A model generated the notes under the pieces. It saw nothing but the letters and a program-made list of their open reading frames with translations, did no database searches and had not been told where the DNA came from. DNA of 64,000 bases from Lonicera japonica. Taxonomy: Eukaryota; Streptophyta; Magnoliopsida; Dipsacales; Caprifoliaceae. Numbering within the stretch: the first letter of the stretch is position 1; every line of letters starts with the position of its first letter. The stretch covers positions 16,530,422-16,594,421 of the forward strand of contig CM038471.1 of assembly GCA_021464415.1 (NCBI GenBank), given 5' to 3'. The translations under genes and the position numbers were made by a program. This document shows positions 1-13,268 of this stretch, piece by piece.

Positions 1-2250
1 TCTCTTCCTTCTAAAGTTTCTCTAATCTTTGAGGATAAGGAGCGGGAATTATAGATTTTGGCATAGCCTCAAACTTAACTTCTTCAAGCAGGTCATCACT
101 AGAATTTGGAATGAAAGGACTTTCCTTAGACTTTAAAGAAGTTAGTGGAATATCCTTTTGAATGAGTTTTTTAGTACGAAGAGTAGTGATAGATTGAACT
201 TCTTCGTCATGATGAAAAAATGGAGTGGATTGCAGCTCATTGTGAGTTGCTCAGTGTGATTGGCTTCGGGCTGCATAGGGTAGTTTCCCTTTTCTGTAAT
301 CTCGTTCTTGGAAGCGAGATTATCAATCGAGCTCTTCAATTGACTCATCACTTGTAATATCCGCGAAAACATGCCATGCATCATCTCCTCTTAACCTTTT
401 TTGTGCTGTGGCACACTGAGACTAAGATCATAATAAAATGGTGGTGGTGAGGGATTAAATTATTAATGCTGAAAGTATGGCTGTGATGGAGTAATAGGTG
501 GTTGATACAATTGAGATGAAGGATGGAATTACGAAATGAGATAATGATGGGAATTTGAGTTGCTTATGTAAGTCGGAAAATACCCTAGAGGGGGGGTGAA
601 TAGGGTTTTTAAAACTTAATCGGATTTTTTAAAATGATTTAAAAATATTTGATGTCTATATTTATACAATTTAACAATTTAGTTCCAAATAAAATTCTAA
701 TGATTTTTGAACCTCAAAGATATGTTTCTAAGATACCTATTTTTATTATAGCTTAAAATATGATCATTTAAAATTAATATGAATTTATTTTGAAACTTGG
801 TTTTTGTAAAATGATGTTTTTCAAATAAATTCAATTTCAAGCTAGTTTGAATCAATCTTTAAAAGATGCAAGAATATGTTTGAGCTATAGAGATTTGATC
901 AATAAAGTATCTTTACATAAAATATCAGCACTCACTCCATTTAATGATAATTTGAGTCTTCGTGATGCTTGATTTTCTTGTGCGTATCTTTACTTGTTTG
1001 ATGTTCTTGATCCTTTCTTGGTTTTGATAACTTGTAGAACATGTGGAGATCATTCTTGTGCATATCTTCTCTTGCTTGATGATCTAGATCTTTTCTTGGC
1101 TTTGTATAGCACATGTATATCACTTGAGTTCATTTCTTGTGAGTAGAGGCGTTTGTAAAGCTTGTGTGAGATTTGCTTCGGTTTGAACTTACACTTGGTC
1201 AGAAGATATATCGGTTAAAATGGCTATCATCATTGGAACAACCGAGTTAAATAGCATTTTATTAACTTATTGTAATTATCAAAATAAGATTAATTGACTT
1301 TAAGGTCAACAGCTTAGTTTCTAGGTCATTAAAAATACGAAGTGGCATAATAAAATTGTTTATGGAATTCACTTTCACATGGAGCATTTCTTTCAAAGCA
1401 GAGATCATAGGACATTCATAGGTAGGATGCTCCGGAACTTCACAAAATTCTAAAAGATTCTTCCACAAACTTTTGGCTTGGAATTTCAACCTTTCTTCTT
1501 TCAGGACCTTCAACCTTTCTTAATTACTAGTTAAGAAATTTGCGCACTAAGGGCTTCTTGTTCTCCGATGTGGGAGGCTTCTTAATAGATTGGTTGTAGC
1601 TTAAAATGATCAATCAATGTATTGAGGTGTGTCCCATTACTGAGCACTCTCAGGTAACCAGTCTACCTATGTCTTGGCTTTCATCAGGATTCTTGTTAAA
1701 AAAAAAAACTCCATTGCACATCGTCTCAACAAATTGATGCATTTCAGGACATAAGCCCCGTTAGAATAAACCTATCAAGTGACACTTCTCAAAGTTATAA
1801 TGCAGACAAGAATTTTGAAGATCTTTGAAATGCTCCCAATACTGGTAAAATGCTTCACCCTCCTTCTAAGAGAAAGACACTAGTTGCTTCTTGAAATGAT
1901 TAGTGAGAAGAGATAAGAAAAAAAATTGATGAATTTATCTTGCATGTCAAGCCATGTTGTTATAGACTTTAGGTGAAGCGAGATAAGCCATGCCTTAACT
2001 TTATCCTTCAGGGAGAAGGGGAAAACCTTCAGTCTAATTACTCGCCCCGCATGATTGATTATTGAAAAAAGTACAAACTTCATCAAATTCTCGAATATAA
2101 AAGTAAGGTTGTTCATTCTACCATCCCATTGAATACGGGTTAAAGTTGAATCATTCTATTCTTAAAGTAAAAACTCCAACAATAGGTGGAAAAACAATAC
2201 AAGTTGGATTGGCATTCCGTGCTGGCTGTAGTAGCTCACGACGAGTTCGG
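1..2250 (-). mobile_element. Ty3/Gypsy gag remnant (Athila/Tat-like), degenerate
   Basis: Minus-strand translation gives a recognisable retrotransposon gag: RLKVFPFSLKDKVKAWL and SITTW at about 1,980-2,060, then EGEAFYQYWEHFKDLQ near 1,800-1,870, a long linker, and H-P-T-Y-E-C-P near 1,410. Further gag-like text (Pro-rich linker, MSQLKSSIDNLA) lies at 142-480. Several stops and frameshifts break the frame, so no product is expected. The 5' end runs off the window. Assignment to the Athila/Tat type rests on the FPFSLKDKxKAWL...SITTW block and is inference from known family sequences. Confidence 0.7.
556..1240. repeat. Unclassified AT-rich insertion inside the Gypsy gag
   Basis: The stretch separates two gag-like parts of the preceding element. 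It begins with CCCTAGAGGGGGGGTGAATA, a phrase common at the edge of plant repeats, and carries a diverged direct duplication of about 90 bp at roughly 975-1,135 (both copies run TTGATG-ATCTTTTCTTGG-TTTG). No coding similarity or clear terminal repeat was found. Confidence 0.35.
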
Positions 2251-2739
2251 TTTTGATTCTTCATAACTTACATAGCTAACAAACGGATTCAATTATTCTC
2301 CTTCCTTTAAGGCATCGAACTTGTATATGCTTATGGATGGAAATGATCAAGTCTCTTCGAGTTGAAAGAGACTAGTATAGGTGGAACATGTTGTTAGCAC
2401 CAACGCTAGATTTTTAAAAAAGGATTATATCATGGACCACAAGCCCAGGAGTTGTGTTGTTCTAGAGGACATGAGATGAGAGAAAACATACCACAATTCT
2501 TTTATAGTGTCAATACAAGAGGAACACAGGAAATTAATATCGACATCCCATTACCACGTCGTAATAGGAGGATTGCCGATTCCCGTGCATATCCAACCAT
2601 TAATACGCATGTTCTCGAACCAGCACAACGTGTGGATAAATATATAAATAGTTAGCAAGTTCAATATTTACACAATTTATATAAAGACATGTGGTGCCTC
2701 GTCGTAGTGAGAGGGTTGTTCGTTAACCTAACTATTTTA

Positions 2740-3905
2740 TATTCTTCGGGAGAGTGTTATGACAAGGTCCTTGATGAACAAGAAATGGACCATTTTAATT
2801 ATAATGAAGCACTTCAAGACAAAGATGCAGAAAAATGGCAAAGGACTATAAAATCTTAAATGGAGTCCATGTACTCTAGCAAATTTAGGATCATGTAGAA
2901 CCACCCGAAGGGATAAAACCTGTCAGATGCAAATGGGTATATAAGAAAAAGAGAGGAGTAGACGGGAAGGTGGAAACCTTTAAAGCAAGATTTGTTGCAA
3001 AAGGGTTTACTCAAAAATAAGGGATTTATTATGATGAAACTTTTTCATCGGTAGCCATGCTAAAGTATTCGGATTCTCTTATCCATTGCGGCTCATCTTG
3101 ATTACGAGATTTGGCAAATGGATATCATGACAACTTTCCTTAATAAAAGCCTTGATGAAAACATTTATATGATGCAGTCAGAAGGATTCATAGCAAATAG
3201 CCAAGAGCATATGTCGTGCAAGCTTAAGAAGTCTATTTATGGGCTTACACAAGCGTCTAGATCTTGGAACATCCATTTTGATCAGGCAATTAAATCTTTC
3301 CGTTTTAGTAAATGTCCGGATAAGTCTTGTGTGTACAAAAGGCACAACGAAAACATAGTGGTATTCCTAATATTATGTGCATGATATTTTTCTTATTGCA
3401 AACGATATGGGGTTATTATCTTCAGTGATGGTATGGTTATCACATCAATTCGATATGAAAGAATTGGGAAAAACCAGTCACATCCTTGGTATTAAGCTTA
3501 TGCAAGATCGAAAAAATAGGATGTTGGGCTCGCCACAAGCTACTTATATCTATACAAATCTTGACGTATTTAGTAAGCAAGATTCTAAGAAAGGGTTTCT
3601 CCCTTTTAGACATGGAATCACTTTATCCAATGATCAGTATCTTAAGACACCAGTTGAGATATAGAGGATGAAAGCAGTTTCTTATGCTTCGGCAGTAGGA
3701 TGCCTCATGAATGTTATGTTATGTACTAGACTAGATATCTGCTTTACTGTGGGCATGGTTAGCAGATATCAGTCTAATTCAAGGCAAGAATATTGAACTA
3801 TCGTAAAATATATACTTAAGTACCTTAAAAAGACTCAAGATTTTATGTTAGTTTACCAAGAAGATAGTCTAGTACCTCTTGGGTACACAGACTCAGATTT
3901 TAAAA
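2740..3905 (+). pseudogene. Ty1/Copia reverse transcriptase fragment
   Basis: Plus-strand reading frames give consecutive blocks of a Tnt1-type Copia polymerase: GVDGKVETFKARFVAKGFTQ near 2,955-3,020, SIYGLTQASRSWNIHFDQAI near 3,230-3,290, GLLSSVMVWLSHQFDMKELG near 3,410-3,470, and FLPFRHG near 3,595. The YVDD catalytic box is broken (ILCA-stop, then a new frame starting HDIFLI). Homology stops abruptly near 3,905 after GYTDSDF, just before the RNase H core, so the element is 3'-truncated as well as frameshifted. The flanking 2,450-2,740 stretch may be Copia linker but cannot be confirmed. Confidence 0.8.
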
Positions 3906-3915
3906 TATGAACACT

Positions 3916-4857
3916 ACATGACGGCCAAGGGAAGAAGAAAAGAGAAAAAAAAAATTAGATTTTCGACTGCGTACTGGCTCGAAATTAGTGCATGGCAATC
4001 AACAAAAGAAAGAAAATAAGGAAGAAAAATAATGGTTGTTGTGCTCAGTTGCTTCCTTTTATAGTATAAATTATCTCCTTATTGCCCATTGGCTTCTTGC
4101 TTGGCTACTAGGCTTTGTGCTTAAATGTGAACTGGTCCATGTTGGGCCATTTTAATTAAACTTGTTGCAGGTGGGCTTGGCCCATTGGTCCTTGTGCTAA
4201 AGCCCATGGTGGCTGTTAAGATGGGCCAATTTGCATGTGGCTCATTTGCTTAATGCTTCCAAAGGAAATACTTAAATCAATTTGCTAGTGCCAGGAATGG
4301 AACCAAGCACTTGAGAATAAATACTTTATGTATCATTCAATCATGCTAAGCACATCATTGTATTATTAATTTACTTCTTTTCTTTTTATTTTCTTCCGTC
4401 CAACTTTCCCATTGTCTTTACTAATTTTCTTTTCACCATAACTTTTTCGTCTGAACTCCAAATTAGTTCATTCCAAAGCCAACGCTCTTCTTTAAATTCT
4501 GAGCACGTGAAAAGCATAGCAAGAAGTAATAATATGTTCTCTATAAAATATATATTGGTGGGCTACAAAGTACCAATTTCTTGGCACATCATTAAGGTTC
4601 CAAATCAAACAAGGATATTTCGAACCCCAAAAACTCTAATTCTTGCCGCCAACGCACCGAATTTGGCTAAGACTACCCAAAGTACGTTTCAAGCCTAGAA
4701 GAAAATGTAATATGACTAAAATGACTTGTGTGAAGTGTCTGATTCATCACAATGCACCCAAAACAAAAAAAACAAAAAATGGCCACCCAACACAATAATT
4801 AGCCTTAAGCGTGATTAAGGAACATGATCAGTAAAGGATTAATAAATGGGGTATTAC
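3916..4857 (-). mobile_element. Possible Gypsy solo LTR
   Basis: The right end GGGGTATTACA at 4,847-4,857 is the reverse complement of TGTAATACCCC, a recurrent start of plant Gypsy LTRs (also seen at 7,550 and 62,858). The body carries LTR-like phrases (CATAACTTTTTCGTCTGAACTCC; TGGGCC-rich tracts). It begins exactly where the Copia fragment is cut. The left boundary is uncertain and I found no matching target duplication. Confidence 0.35.
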
Positions 4858-6049
4858 ACACATGGAAAGCTTTATAGTCATCTCATATTTATTACTATAA
4901 GTGTGCATGTTATTCGAACAAATAATAATTCTTACTTTCAGCCGATTATTATTCGCATAAATAACAGACACGTGCATCTTAATATTCCGAAACAAACAAA
5001 TTTATGCAATAGAGGTTAATTTGGCAACTATCATTTCAATTCATCTATTTTGTAATATTAGACAATTTTTGCATTCGCATACTTATGATATAGGAAAATT
5101 ATATCGTCCATATTGATGAGATTCACAAAGTACAAATCCTATCTTTCTTACATTAACGCGTACTGCAATTTTTGGATTACTGACAATCTGAAGGCCTGCA
5201 TACTGGTATGAGACTTTAAGGGATTATATCGGTACGAAAACCTTTCCAAACTCTAATTCCTTATTCTAATTTTAACAAATCAAACTTAATCCAAACCCTT
5301 AATTTCAATGGCTAAATTTATTCTTTAATCTTAAACTCTAAAATTTATAAAGTTAAAAAACAAGCATTGTCAAAAGATTCATAATTTTACTAAAGTAAAT
5401 CAAATTCTCTTATATATATATATATATTAAATCCACTCAAATAAATTGACTGATCACTACTGTGACGGTCAGTAACCTTAGAAAAAACAAAAGCTTCTTT
5501 ATATATATATACATTTTTATTTATATATTCCATATTAAATTTTTTACGACTTCTTTTGACAAATTTATGGAAAATCCTTTATTATCAGAAAAAATGACTT
5601 ATAGGATCCTTAAAGAATTAAATTTGGCCTGCTTCATGCTTTGTCATCTTTACGGTCAAAGAAGATTGAATCATTTATAGACAAATTTCCTAAAAATCCG
5701 TTGTGCCATTATACTATGCAAACAAAAAATGCCACAAGCATAAAAACGGACGTACGGCTTTTTTTTTTTTCTTTTTCAATCTTCTTTAACAAATCCATAT
5801 ATATTTATATCTCTAATAGTAAACATGAGTATACCATTCTAATACCACTTGTATGAACTTTAATCTTAAATAAAATTAGTTTAAGGATCCTAATCATGTC
5901 CAACTCTTAAGAGATTAACCTTCAGAATGCGTACATGAATTTACGATGGCATAGAGCACAGAAACATAAGTAGGTTTATGGACTTCCAACGTCTGAATCC
6001 TAAAGTGCTCAATGGTTTCTCTCTCTAAGGTGTGGAACAGGAGTAGAAC
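4858..6049. other. No gene seen; AT-rich with short (AT)n tracts
   Basis: No homology or long open frame is supported. It contains short TA-dinucleotide tracts near 5,411-5,427 and T/A-rich low-complexity sequence near 5,500-5,530 and 5,760-5,815. Confidence 0.6.
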
Positions 6050-7550
6050 TGTAACGCCTTGCCCTTGGGGGCAATAAGAAATAAATAATATAATACAATT
6101 GTTCACAAATTACAATGATTCCAAAATACAATGCGAACTATAAATATATCTAAAGTTCTCCCACGAACTCTCACCGTCCCATGACGCATCCTCATCGCGA
6201 GCACCTATAAATGAAAAATATGTATGGGAAAGTACACCGTATACATAGAGTAAAAAAAATCGTGAAATCAATTGAACAACAACAAAAAATACACATACTT
6301 AAACCAATCATCATACAAGGCCTCATACTCGGCTCTCTCATGGCTACATGCCAAGTACCACCCTACTAATTCATGCCTCAACTCACCCACGGACGTTGCA
6401 AACCGGGCTGTTAGATCTTGGTAAATCCTCGGTAGGTGTACTTAAACATGTAACAATCAATTACCAAAGCACTTAAGCCAAACAGCTCACATATACCAAT
6501 CAATACCAACAAACACATCACAGAGCCAATGAATAAGCAATGCAAGATGAATACAAGAATCAGATTAACAAGGAATGCTCTAGAGCGTAACAAAATGCAT
6601 AAGAAATACTTCCAATACCTTAACCATAGAAATCGTGCTATATCCGAAGCTCCGTTCGGTGAAATCCTGAATCTCCCGCGTCACCACGTTCTTAGAATTG
6701 CAAAACCCCCAAATAGAAGAAGCTTAAACTCCAAAACAAATTACCCTAACCTTCACTCGAGCTCCTATAGAGAAGGAAGGAGGTGGAAGATGATGAATAG
6801 TAATCTTGGATGGTGGTTTGAATGATTAGGGCTTGAATCTTAGGTAAGGAGTGATAGTTGTGTATAATCACCTCTCCTTTTCTCTTTAAAGCTCTCTAGA
6901 CTCCCATTGGGTGTATGAGGGTGTATGGCTCAAAGCTGGGGTGAAAGAGGTGTAAAGAAGGCTTAAAAACACTCAAAACCGATTTTGCCTGCTGCCAGAC
7001 CGAAAGCCAAAAGTCCAATACCGGTCCGCGCTTTAACTTTGGGGCTCTGGAGCACTATTCGTATTTCGACCATAACTTTTCGCTCGAAACTCCGATTGAG
7101 GTGATCTATATGTCCATGGAAAGGTATTTTAAAGATCTACAAACTTTCTAGAATGAATTGTTTTCAAGTAATGAAACAATCATTCCCAGAAATTCACCGA
7201 AGATAGCGCTCTGCCAAAGCACTACCGAACGACCAGAATTTATCGATAGGCCTATTTTGGGCCCTATTTTGACCAACGAGGAGTAAGAATTGAACTTTGG
7301 TCAAAACATGAAAGTTGTAGAATGGTATGAAACCTAGAAGTAAGAACAAACAATAGACAAATCGGATAAAAGATGAGAAAGTTACAATAATCCAAAGTTG
7401 GCTACAAACAAGAAAATCGCATAAGACCAAAACTTCCTATTTACCAACCGAAATCGATTCGGATTACCCGAATCACCAAATGATCACTCATATTAGTGTA
7501 GAGAATCTAATACAACATACTTAACACTAACATGAACACGGGGTATTACA
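6050..7550 (-). mobile_element. Solo LTR of a Ty3/Gypsy element, 1.5 kb
   Basis: Read on minus it starts TGTAATACCCCGTG at 7,550 and ends GGGCAAGGCGTTACA at 6,050, giving proper TG...CA ends. Flanks are AGAAC (6,045-6,049) and AGAAT (7,551-7,555), a 5-bp target duplication with one change. The interior has LTR phrases typical of Gypsy elements, such as GACCATAACTTTTCGCTCGA near 7,067-7,085. No internal domain follows, so it looks like the product of recombination between two LTRs. Open frames inside it are incidental. Confidence 0.72.
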
Positions 7551-8559
7551 AGAATATACAATGATTCGACTTTGGGGACAATAACCCTAGGTGTCTTTAT
7601 ATACTATCTTAAATAAGTATCCATCAATTGTGGTATGACTAGTACTAGGTTTCTATATATTGCAAAGACCATACCCATTATATGAACTAAATAGACCATA
7701 ATATAATTGATAAGATGTGTAAGCCCATTTATGAACTAAATATCCAACATTCTTTTGTTTATTTTATATCCTCATTTGTACGCCTTTTCACTTTCTCTCA
7801 CCATTACTTTAGAGTTATTAGGCATCTTGTGTAATAGGCAAGCAAAGGAATTTGCCTTTATTGTGAAGATTTATATCTAACATTTTGCATGTTTGCTCCA
7901 TGTGCAATTATCAAACCCTCAAGAAATGACAAACTTTTCTTATTTTTTATTTGTGTAAACATATATCTCACTAATCCATTCTTTTCTCTACATGGTATTT
8001 CATTGAAAGGAAAGCAAAGTGATTGTGAAGGATGAGAAAAGCAAAATAAGATTAATTCAATGAATTTTGGATTACATTCCCTTGATCCAAATTACATGTA
8101 TTTAGTTGCTTTCAAACTTCATGAGATGTTAATTTTATTGTAATAAATGATTAACACTAAAACTTATCCGATAATAATGAAAATTGGAACATATATTGAT
8201 TTTCAAATAAGGCAAGAAGGTTTAGACGTTTCAAATAAAAATGATTCTTAATTTGAGATACATAATGAATTAAATTGATAAATACACGTCCAGTTGTATA
8301 TTATAGCACTCCAAATGATAACTAATGGGATTTTGTGATCATTTTTGTGACACTTTCATATTTTTGAGATATTTTTCAAGTGTTAGAGTATATTGTATCA
8401 GTTAACGATATCAAGGTGGATATTTGCAAATGTATAGGGGAGGGTATTCATTATATAGATATATAAGTGGATTATTTAATTTTAGCACAGATTTTGAACA
8501 GAAACGTTAGGTGCCATGGTGTATATCATACAAAGTAAAGGAGATAATGGCTATGCTTT
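7551..8559. other. No gene seen
   Basis: AT-rich sequence without a supported coding region, repeat boundary or RNA gene. Confidence 0.55.
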
Positions 8560-9050
8560 CTCAATTGGAAATGCAAAGAAAATAACAAAGGTGTCGATTG
8601 AGAGTGGGCTTGTTTAGCTAGGGAGGCACTCAGTTGAACCTGAGAGAGGCCCCGTTATGAGTCTCACCAAGAGGTAGAGAGGTTTGGGGTGTTTGAGAAT
8701 CCGCAAATGCAACCCCTGCTCCAAACCTTATGTTTTAGGGGTTTGAAACATTGGATGAAATTATGTTGATTCATTCGCTTATATACGGTGATAATTCATA
8801 TCGTGTGTTCCTTTATCTTATTCTAAATGCAACAGGGTGCATTCAGAGTCGCTAGTATGTTTTATGAAAAAACAAACAAAGGAGGCGTGTAAAGGAAAAG
8901 GCTATAGATAGGCCCTTTTCCTTACAAGTTTGACTACGAAACCAAGATTCTAAAAGGTTCGGAAACTATTACGGAATGCAAAGGTGTTAAGCACCCACTC
9001 CACCCATTCGTTCTCTAGTGGCTCTAAATGTTTATTATATGTTAGAAAGC
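8560..9050 (+). mobile_element. Possible Gypsy (Tat/Ogre-like) leader fragment
   Basis: Phrases CAGAGTCGCTAGTATG (8,844 onward) and GCAAAGGTGTTAAGCACCCA (about 8,977-8,996) resemble the conserved 5' leader of Tat/Ogre-like Gypsy elements. No coding domain is attached. This is recognition by phrase only. Confidence 0.3.
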
Positions 9051-9529
9051 TTTATTTCGTGATCCGATGTTTGGTTTTTTGTCAAAGTCTGTTTACTAAT
9101 GACAAACGTTTATTTTATTAGTTTTGAAAACAGGAGACTGACTCGGTATTATTTCCTCAAATAACAATATCAACTATCTCTTTCGGTTTATTTTAGAAAA
9201 GATCGGATCTTTATTGAAATTAATAGGATGTGGAAATGAACTCTTAAGGAGAATATATTGGATACATTATAGTGTATATAGAAGACATAATATATCTGAG
9301 TTGATCCAACACTTCTAGTAAGTCATTTTAATTATATTAAGTGTGCGTACATGGTTGGAACGCATTTCGAAAAGTCGTAGTCGAATTTGATGGCTAACAA
9401 TAAAAATTGAACTTTTGTTGAAATAAGTTTTTAGCCAACTGATATAACAAGAAATTGGTATAATCTATTATGTTAATTTATAATTTAGAGAGCGTAAAAT
9501 GTTACTAATATTTATATTTTTACTATTTT

Positions 9530-11500
9530 CAGGTGTTAGAAAAGAATTTGAAAAGATTGAGAAAAAAATAGAGAAATTAAAGCAAGTGAAGACACCTAAA
9601 GTGCGCAATACTTCTGGACGTATAACTTTTTACTCAGAATTTCAAATAATGGGATTCTTGAGCCTAAATTGAAGAGAATTTCGAGAGCTACAACTTTGCA
9701 GTTCTGCACCTTTTCAAATTCAATCATCTCGGAGTTTGAAATTCTGACGCAAAATACTGTAGTTAATAAGGACGAAAATTGAAATTGTATTTTAATATGG
9801 GCCCAAAATTATATGCTTCAAAAGCTAGCCCATTTGTCTTTAATAAATAGCAGCCCGTTAATCCAAATGAAGCCCAGCTATCAAAAAGGCCCAATTCCAA
9901 GTGCTAAAAAGCCCATCAGCCATATTCATTAATCAAGTATTTAAAGGGCAATTGCAGCAACAATTCAAGGCAGCCGTTAGGGGTGTTCAAAATCCAATAC
10001 AAACCGAGGAACCAATCCAATCCAATCCAATCCAATCCATTTTTTTGGATTTTATGGATGATTGGATTGGATCGGATGCAAAATTTGAAAATCGAAAAAA
10101 TTGGATCGGTTTCGGTTTTATGTGCTCTAGAAACCGATCCAATCCAATCCAATCCATTATTAGAGTTGTCACTTTGTAATATTCATAAGATAAAGGGTCA
10201 CTTTGTAATATTTATAAGATAAGGGTTTTCAATAAAAAATTATTATTAAATTTTTGTATCATTTTATATTTCATATCACGTACATAATGATTTATAGTTG
10301 GTTTAATTATGTATTTTTAGTTAGACAGTAGACTTTTTAACTTAGTTATTTGGTTAGCTCTTTGGTTGAACACTTGAACTTGATTTGTAATGAATTATAT
10401 TAACTTGTTTTACATTAGAATTGAAAATTTCAAGAATATAATATATCTTATTTTAAACTTCTAATCGGATCGGATGGAAACCGATCCAATCCAACATTTA
10501 ATTGGATTGGATTGGATTGGATTTCTAAAGTACGTTGGATTGGATTGGATGCTAAAACCTAAAACCGACATCGGATCGGATCGGATGCGAATGGTTTAAA
10601 ATGACCGGATCGAATCGGATGGACACCCCTAGCAGCCGTGCACAGCAGCCACTACCGAGCACTATTCCTCACCTCTCTTTTCTTTATTTATCTCTTTTAT
10701 TTCTTTTTGCTTTATTCAAGACTTTGAAGATTTGGATTTTTATTTACTCTTCAGTTTAATTAATGCCAAGTAAGTTTTCTTTCAATTTTGTTGCTATTTA
10801 ATTTTTATTATGCTAGCATAAATTTGTGCTAGGGTTAGGATGAGTATATTTAATTAATTTCCTTGCACGTATTCATGCTAATTGACTCTACCAGTTTAAT
10901 GATTTAATGTTAAATAAAATTCTTCTTATTAGACGCCTATTTTAATTGATAAAAAATAAAGTTGGATTCTCATTATTTTTTGTTAGATTCACCTTATGAT
11001 TTCTTAAGAGCGGATATAGGATGTGTTTTGATGGATATAATGAGTGTTTTGATTTTATATATTAGTTTGGCTGTGGAAAAATTACAATTGGATTTTATAA
11101 ATTACTTGAACTTTAATGATTTTATTTTTCGCATCTAATAGCATCGAGAGACCAAATTAAATCATTAATTTTATTATCTTGCTTAGTATTATTTAGGAAG
11201 ATGATATTAAATATATGACTCCGAGACTTTGGTCAATTAATTCATTAATTTTATTATCTTGCTTAGTATTATTTAGTTTAGTTCCATTGCTTTAATTTAC
11301 TTTCTTTGCTTTGCATTATTTAATTTGATTTATTTTATTAGTTTGATTCTTACCAATTATTCTTGGCTAGATTAGGAATTAGTGAAAAATTAACAAGATA
11401 AAATTTAAACATATTGTGTGAGTCTCTGTGGGATCGACCTCGCTTATACGCTATATTATAAATTGATTCGTGCACTTGCGAGTATTAAAATTTATCACAA
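9530..11500 (+). mobile_element. LTR-like Gypsy sequence hosting a MITE
   Basis: Both flanks of the MITE at 9,978-10,631 read as one LTR-like sequence. It contains GGACGTATAACTTTTTACTC near 9,615 and, at its far end, TGTGGGATCGACCTCGCTTA near 11,428 followed by GTGCACTTGCGAG, a phrase typical of LTR 3' ends. A 36-bp direct repeat (TCATTAATTTTATTATCTTG...) occurs at about 11,163 and 11,240. Boundaries are not defined. Confidence 0.35.
9978..10631. mobile_element. hAT-type MITE with GGATT arrays
   Basis: The element is bounded by the inverted termini TAGGGGTGTTCA (left) and its near complement TGGACACCCCTA (right). It is flanked by a perfect 8-bp direct repeat GCAGCCGT at 9,970-9,977 and 10,632-10,639, which is diagnostic of hAT transposition. 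The 654-bp interior has no coding capacity. It is filled near both ends with short tandem arrays of AATCC/GGATT and GGATC-type units. Open frames across it on both strands are low-complexity artefacts. Confidence 0.88.
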
Positions 11501-12814
11501 CGCCAACTTTGAGAGGTCATAACTTTCTTATAAGAAGTCCAAATGACTCTCCATTTATGGCTAAAGTTTCATCTCTTTCCCCTCTATAAGTTTCGTGTTG
11601 AGCCCGAGTTGAGATAACATCATTTCAAGGGTCAAAGTGGCACGACAAAGTGGGAACTTTGTGCAGAATTTCTCTGATCGATCAGAGTATTACTCTGATC
11701 AATTTGAGCTAGGCAGCGTGATAAAATGTGTTGTTTTGACTAGATATTTATCCCCTTACACCTCTTTTTCTTCCCCCATTTTGACCACAAGCCATGAGAG
11801 GGTTAGAAAGAGAGTAGAGAGCTCATCTTTTGAGTGAAATTGAGAGATCTTTGCCCATGCTTAATCATGATACAAGATTATCATCAAATCATCATCATCA
11901 TATTCATCATCTTCTACATCTTCCATGGCTAGGGCTTGGAGCTTTTGGAGGAAAATTCTAGGATTGCTTCGGTTCAGCTCAATTCACCACTCAATCTTCA
12001 AGGATATAGCTTTAATAAGGTGGGAACACTAGTACTCAAATCTATTTTCAAAGCTTTATGTGTTACATATTCCTTTTCAAATCAAATTGGGGGCTTTTTG
12101 ATAGAATTTTTATGTTTGGCTCATACATGGGGATATGGTTGGCTTTCTTTGATTCTTTTGGTTGATTTGTGGTTTATATAAGTTTGATTTGATAATTTCA
12201 CAAGAACCCCCATTATATGTTAGCATAGATAAAGATTGATGCTAAACCCACATAAACGGATATGATAGCGGATAAATAATGATGATATGTATATATAATT
12301 GATAGATTATTGGTTTTAAAGTCTGTTTGGCCAAGATTACTCGTGTATGTGATATAATTGTTACACTTATGGTACTGGTTGACTCGTGGTGAGAATTGTA
12401 AAATAACTCGCAAGTCTGTAACTATGCTGGGCAGACTTTTAAAGTATTTTTAATTAGGACTAATATGGAAACTATATGGGAATGTTTGTATTAAAATTGA
12501 ACATTATAAATTATGAGTTATACTTGGCTTGACAGCAATTTACTGAATTGTTGTAAAATTCCCCAATTTGTGAAACTAGTAGATAAATTTCTTAATTAGG
12601 CCATAGTTGACAGACTTGGCGAACCTGGCTTAAGTACACAATGATATTACTATATGACGAATGGAAAAATATATGATTTGATATGTACACACTATATAGC
12701 TTTATGATTGTAGTTCTTTCTATGGCTATAGGGTAGCCTAATTGACTTGTGGTTGTCTATAATTGATATTTTGGTGATTTATATGGTTAAGTTTATTTGA
12801 TGTTTCGGTATTCT

Positions 12815-13005
12815 AGGCACTAATGGTCCATGGAGGGACATAGCCTTGGTGGCTACATACCCTGGTCCACGTGGAGGGACCTTGCTACATTTAGCAACAT
12901 ACTCTATGGTCCAGCTAAAGGGACCCCGTGATGCGGCATACCCTGCACATCTAGGTGGTCCACGGGGGAACCCAACCTTGGGGGCTGCATACCCTAGCCT
13001 TAGGA
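12815..13005 (+). repeat. Diverged GGTCCA/CATACCCT tandem units
   Basis: GC-richer patch in AT-rich surroundings. The motifs GGTCCA(N)GGAGGGAC and GCTACATACCCT or GCATACCCT alternate three to four times at spacings of about 45-65 bp. Such internal subrepeats are common in plant Gypsy LTRs. Confidence 0.6.
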
Positions 13006-13268
13006 GCTTAGATCGCGATCGCTGTGTATAGTAGAATAAATCCTAAATGATCGATGTGGGTTGAGACTGACCATTATAAGATTAGTGCCTATGATTGTCT
13101 TATGTATACGTTATCTTTATGGTTTACTTGTATCTTAGAGATATATACTTTATTATTACGATTTACTTATATCTTGACAATACATTCTTCATTGTATTTT
13201 CAGCGTTGGGTTAGCACTTAGCGTGCATTGCATAAAATGATTTTTATAACAGTTAACATAGCACTACT

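Noticed and set aside
3916..4862. Target duplication for the LTR-like block
   Set aside because: Flanks CTACA and CACAT do not match, so the solo-LTR reading stays tentative.
9901..10222. Overlapping frames on both strands with IQSNPIQSNP-type repeats
   Set aside because: They translate the AATCC/GGATT arrays of a non-coding MITE.
10010..10560. GGATT arrays as interstitial telomere repeats
   Set aside because: The plant telomere unit is TTTAGGG; these are pentamers bounded by hAT ends and an 8-bp duplication.
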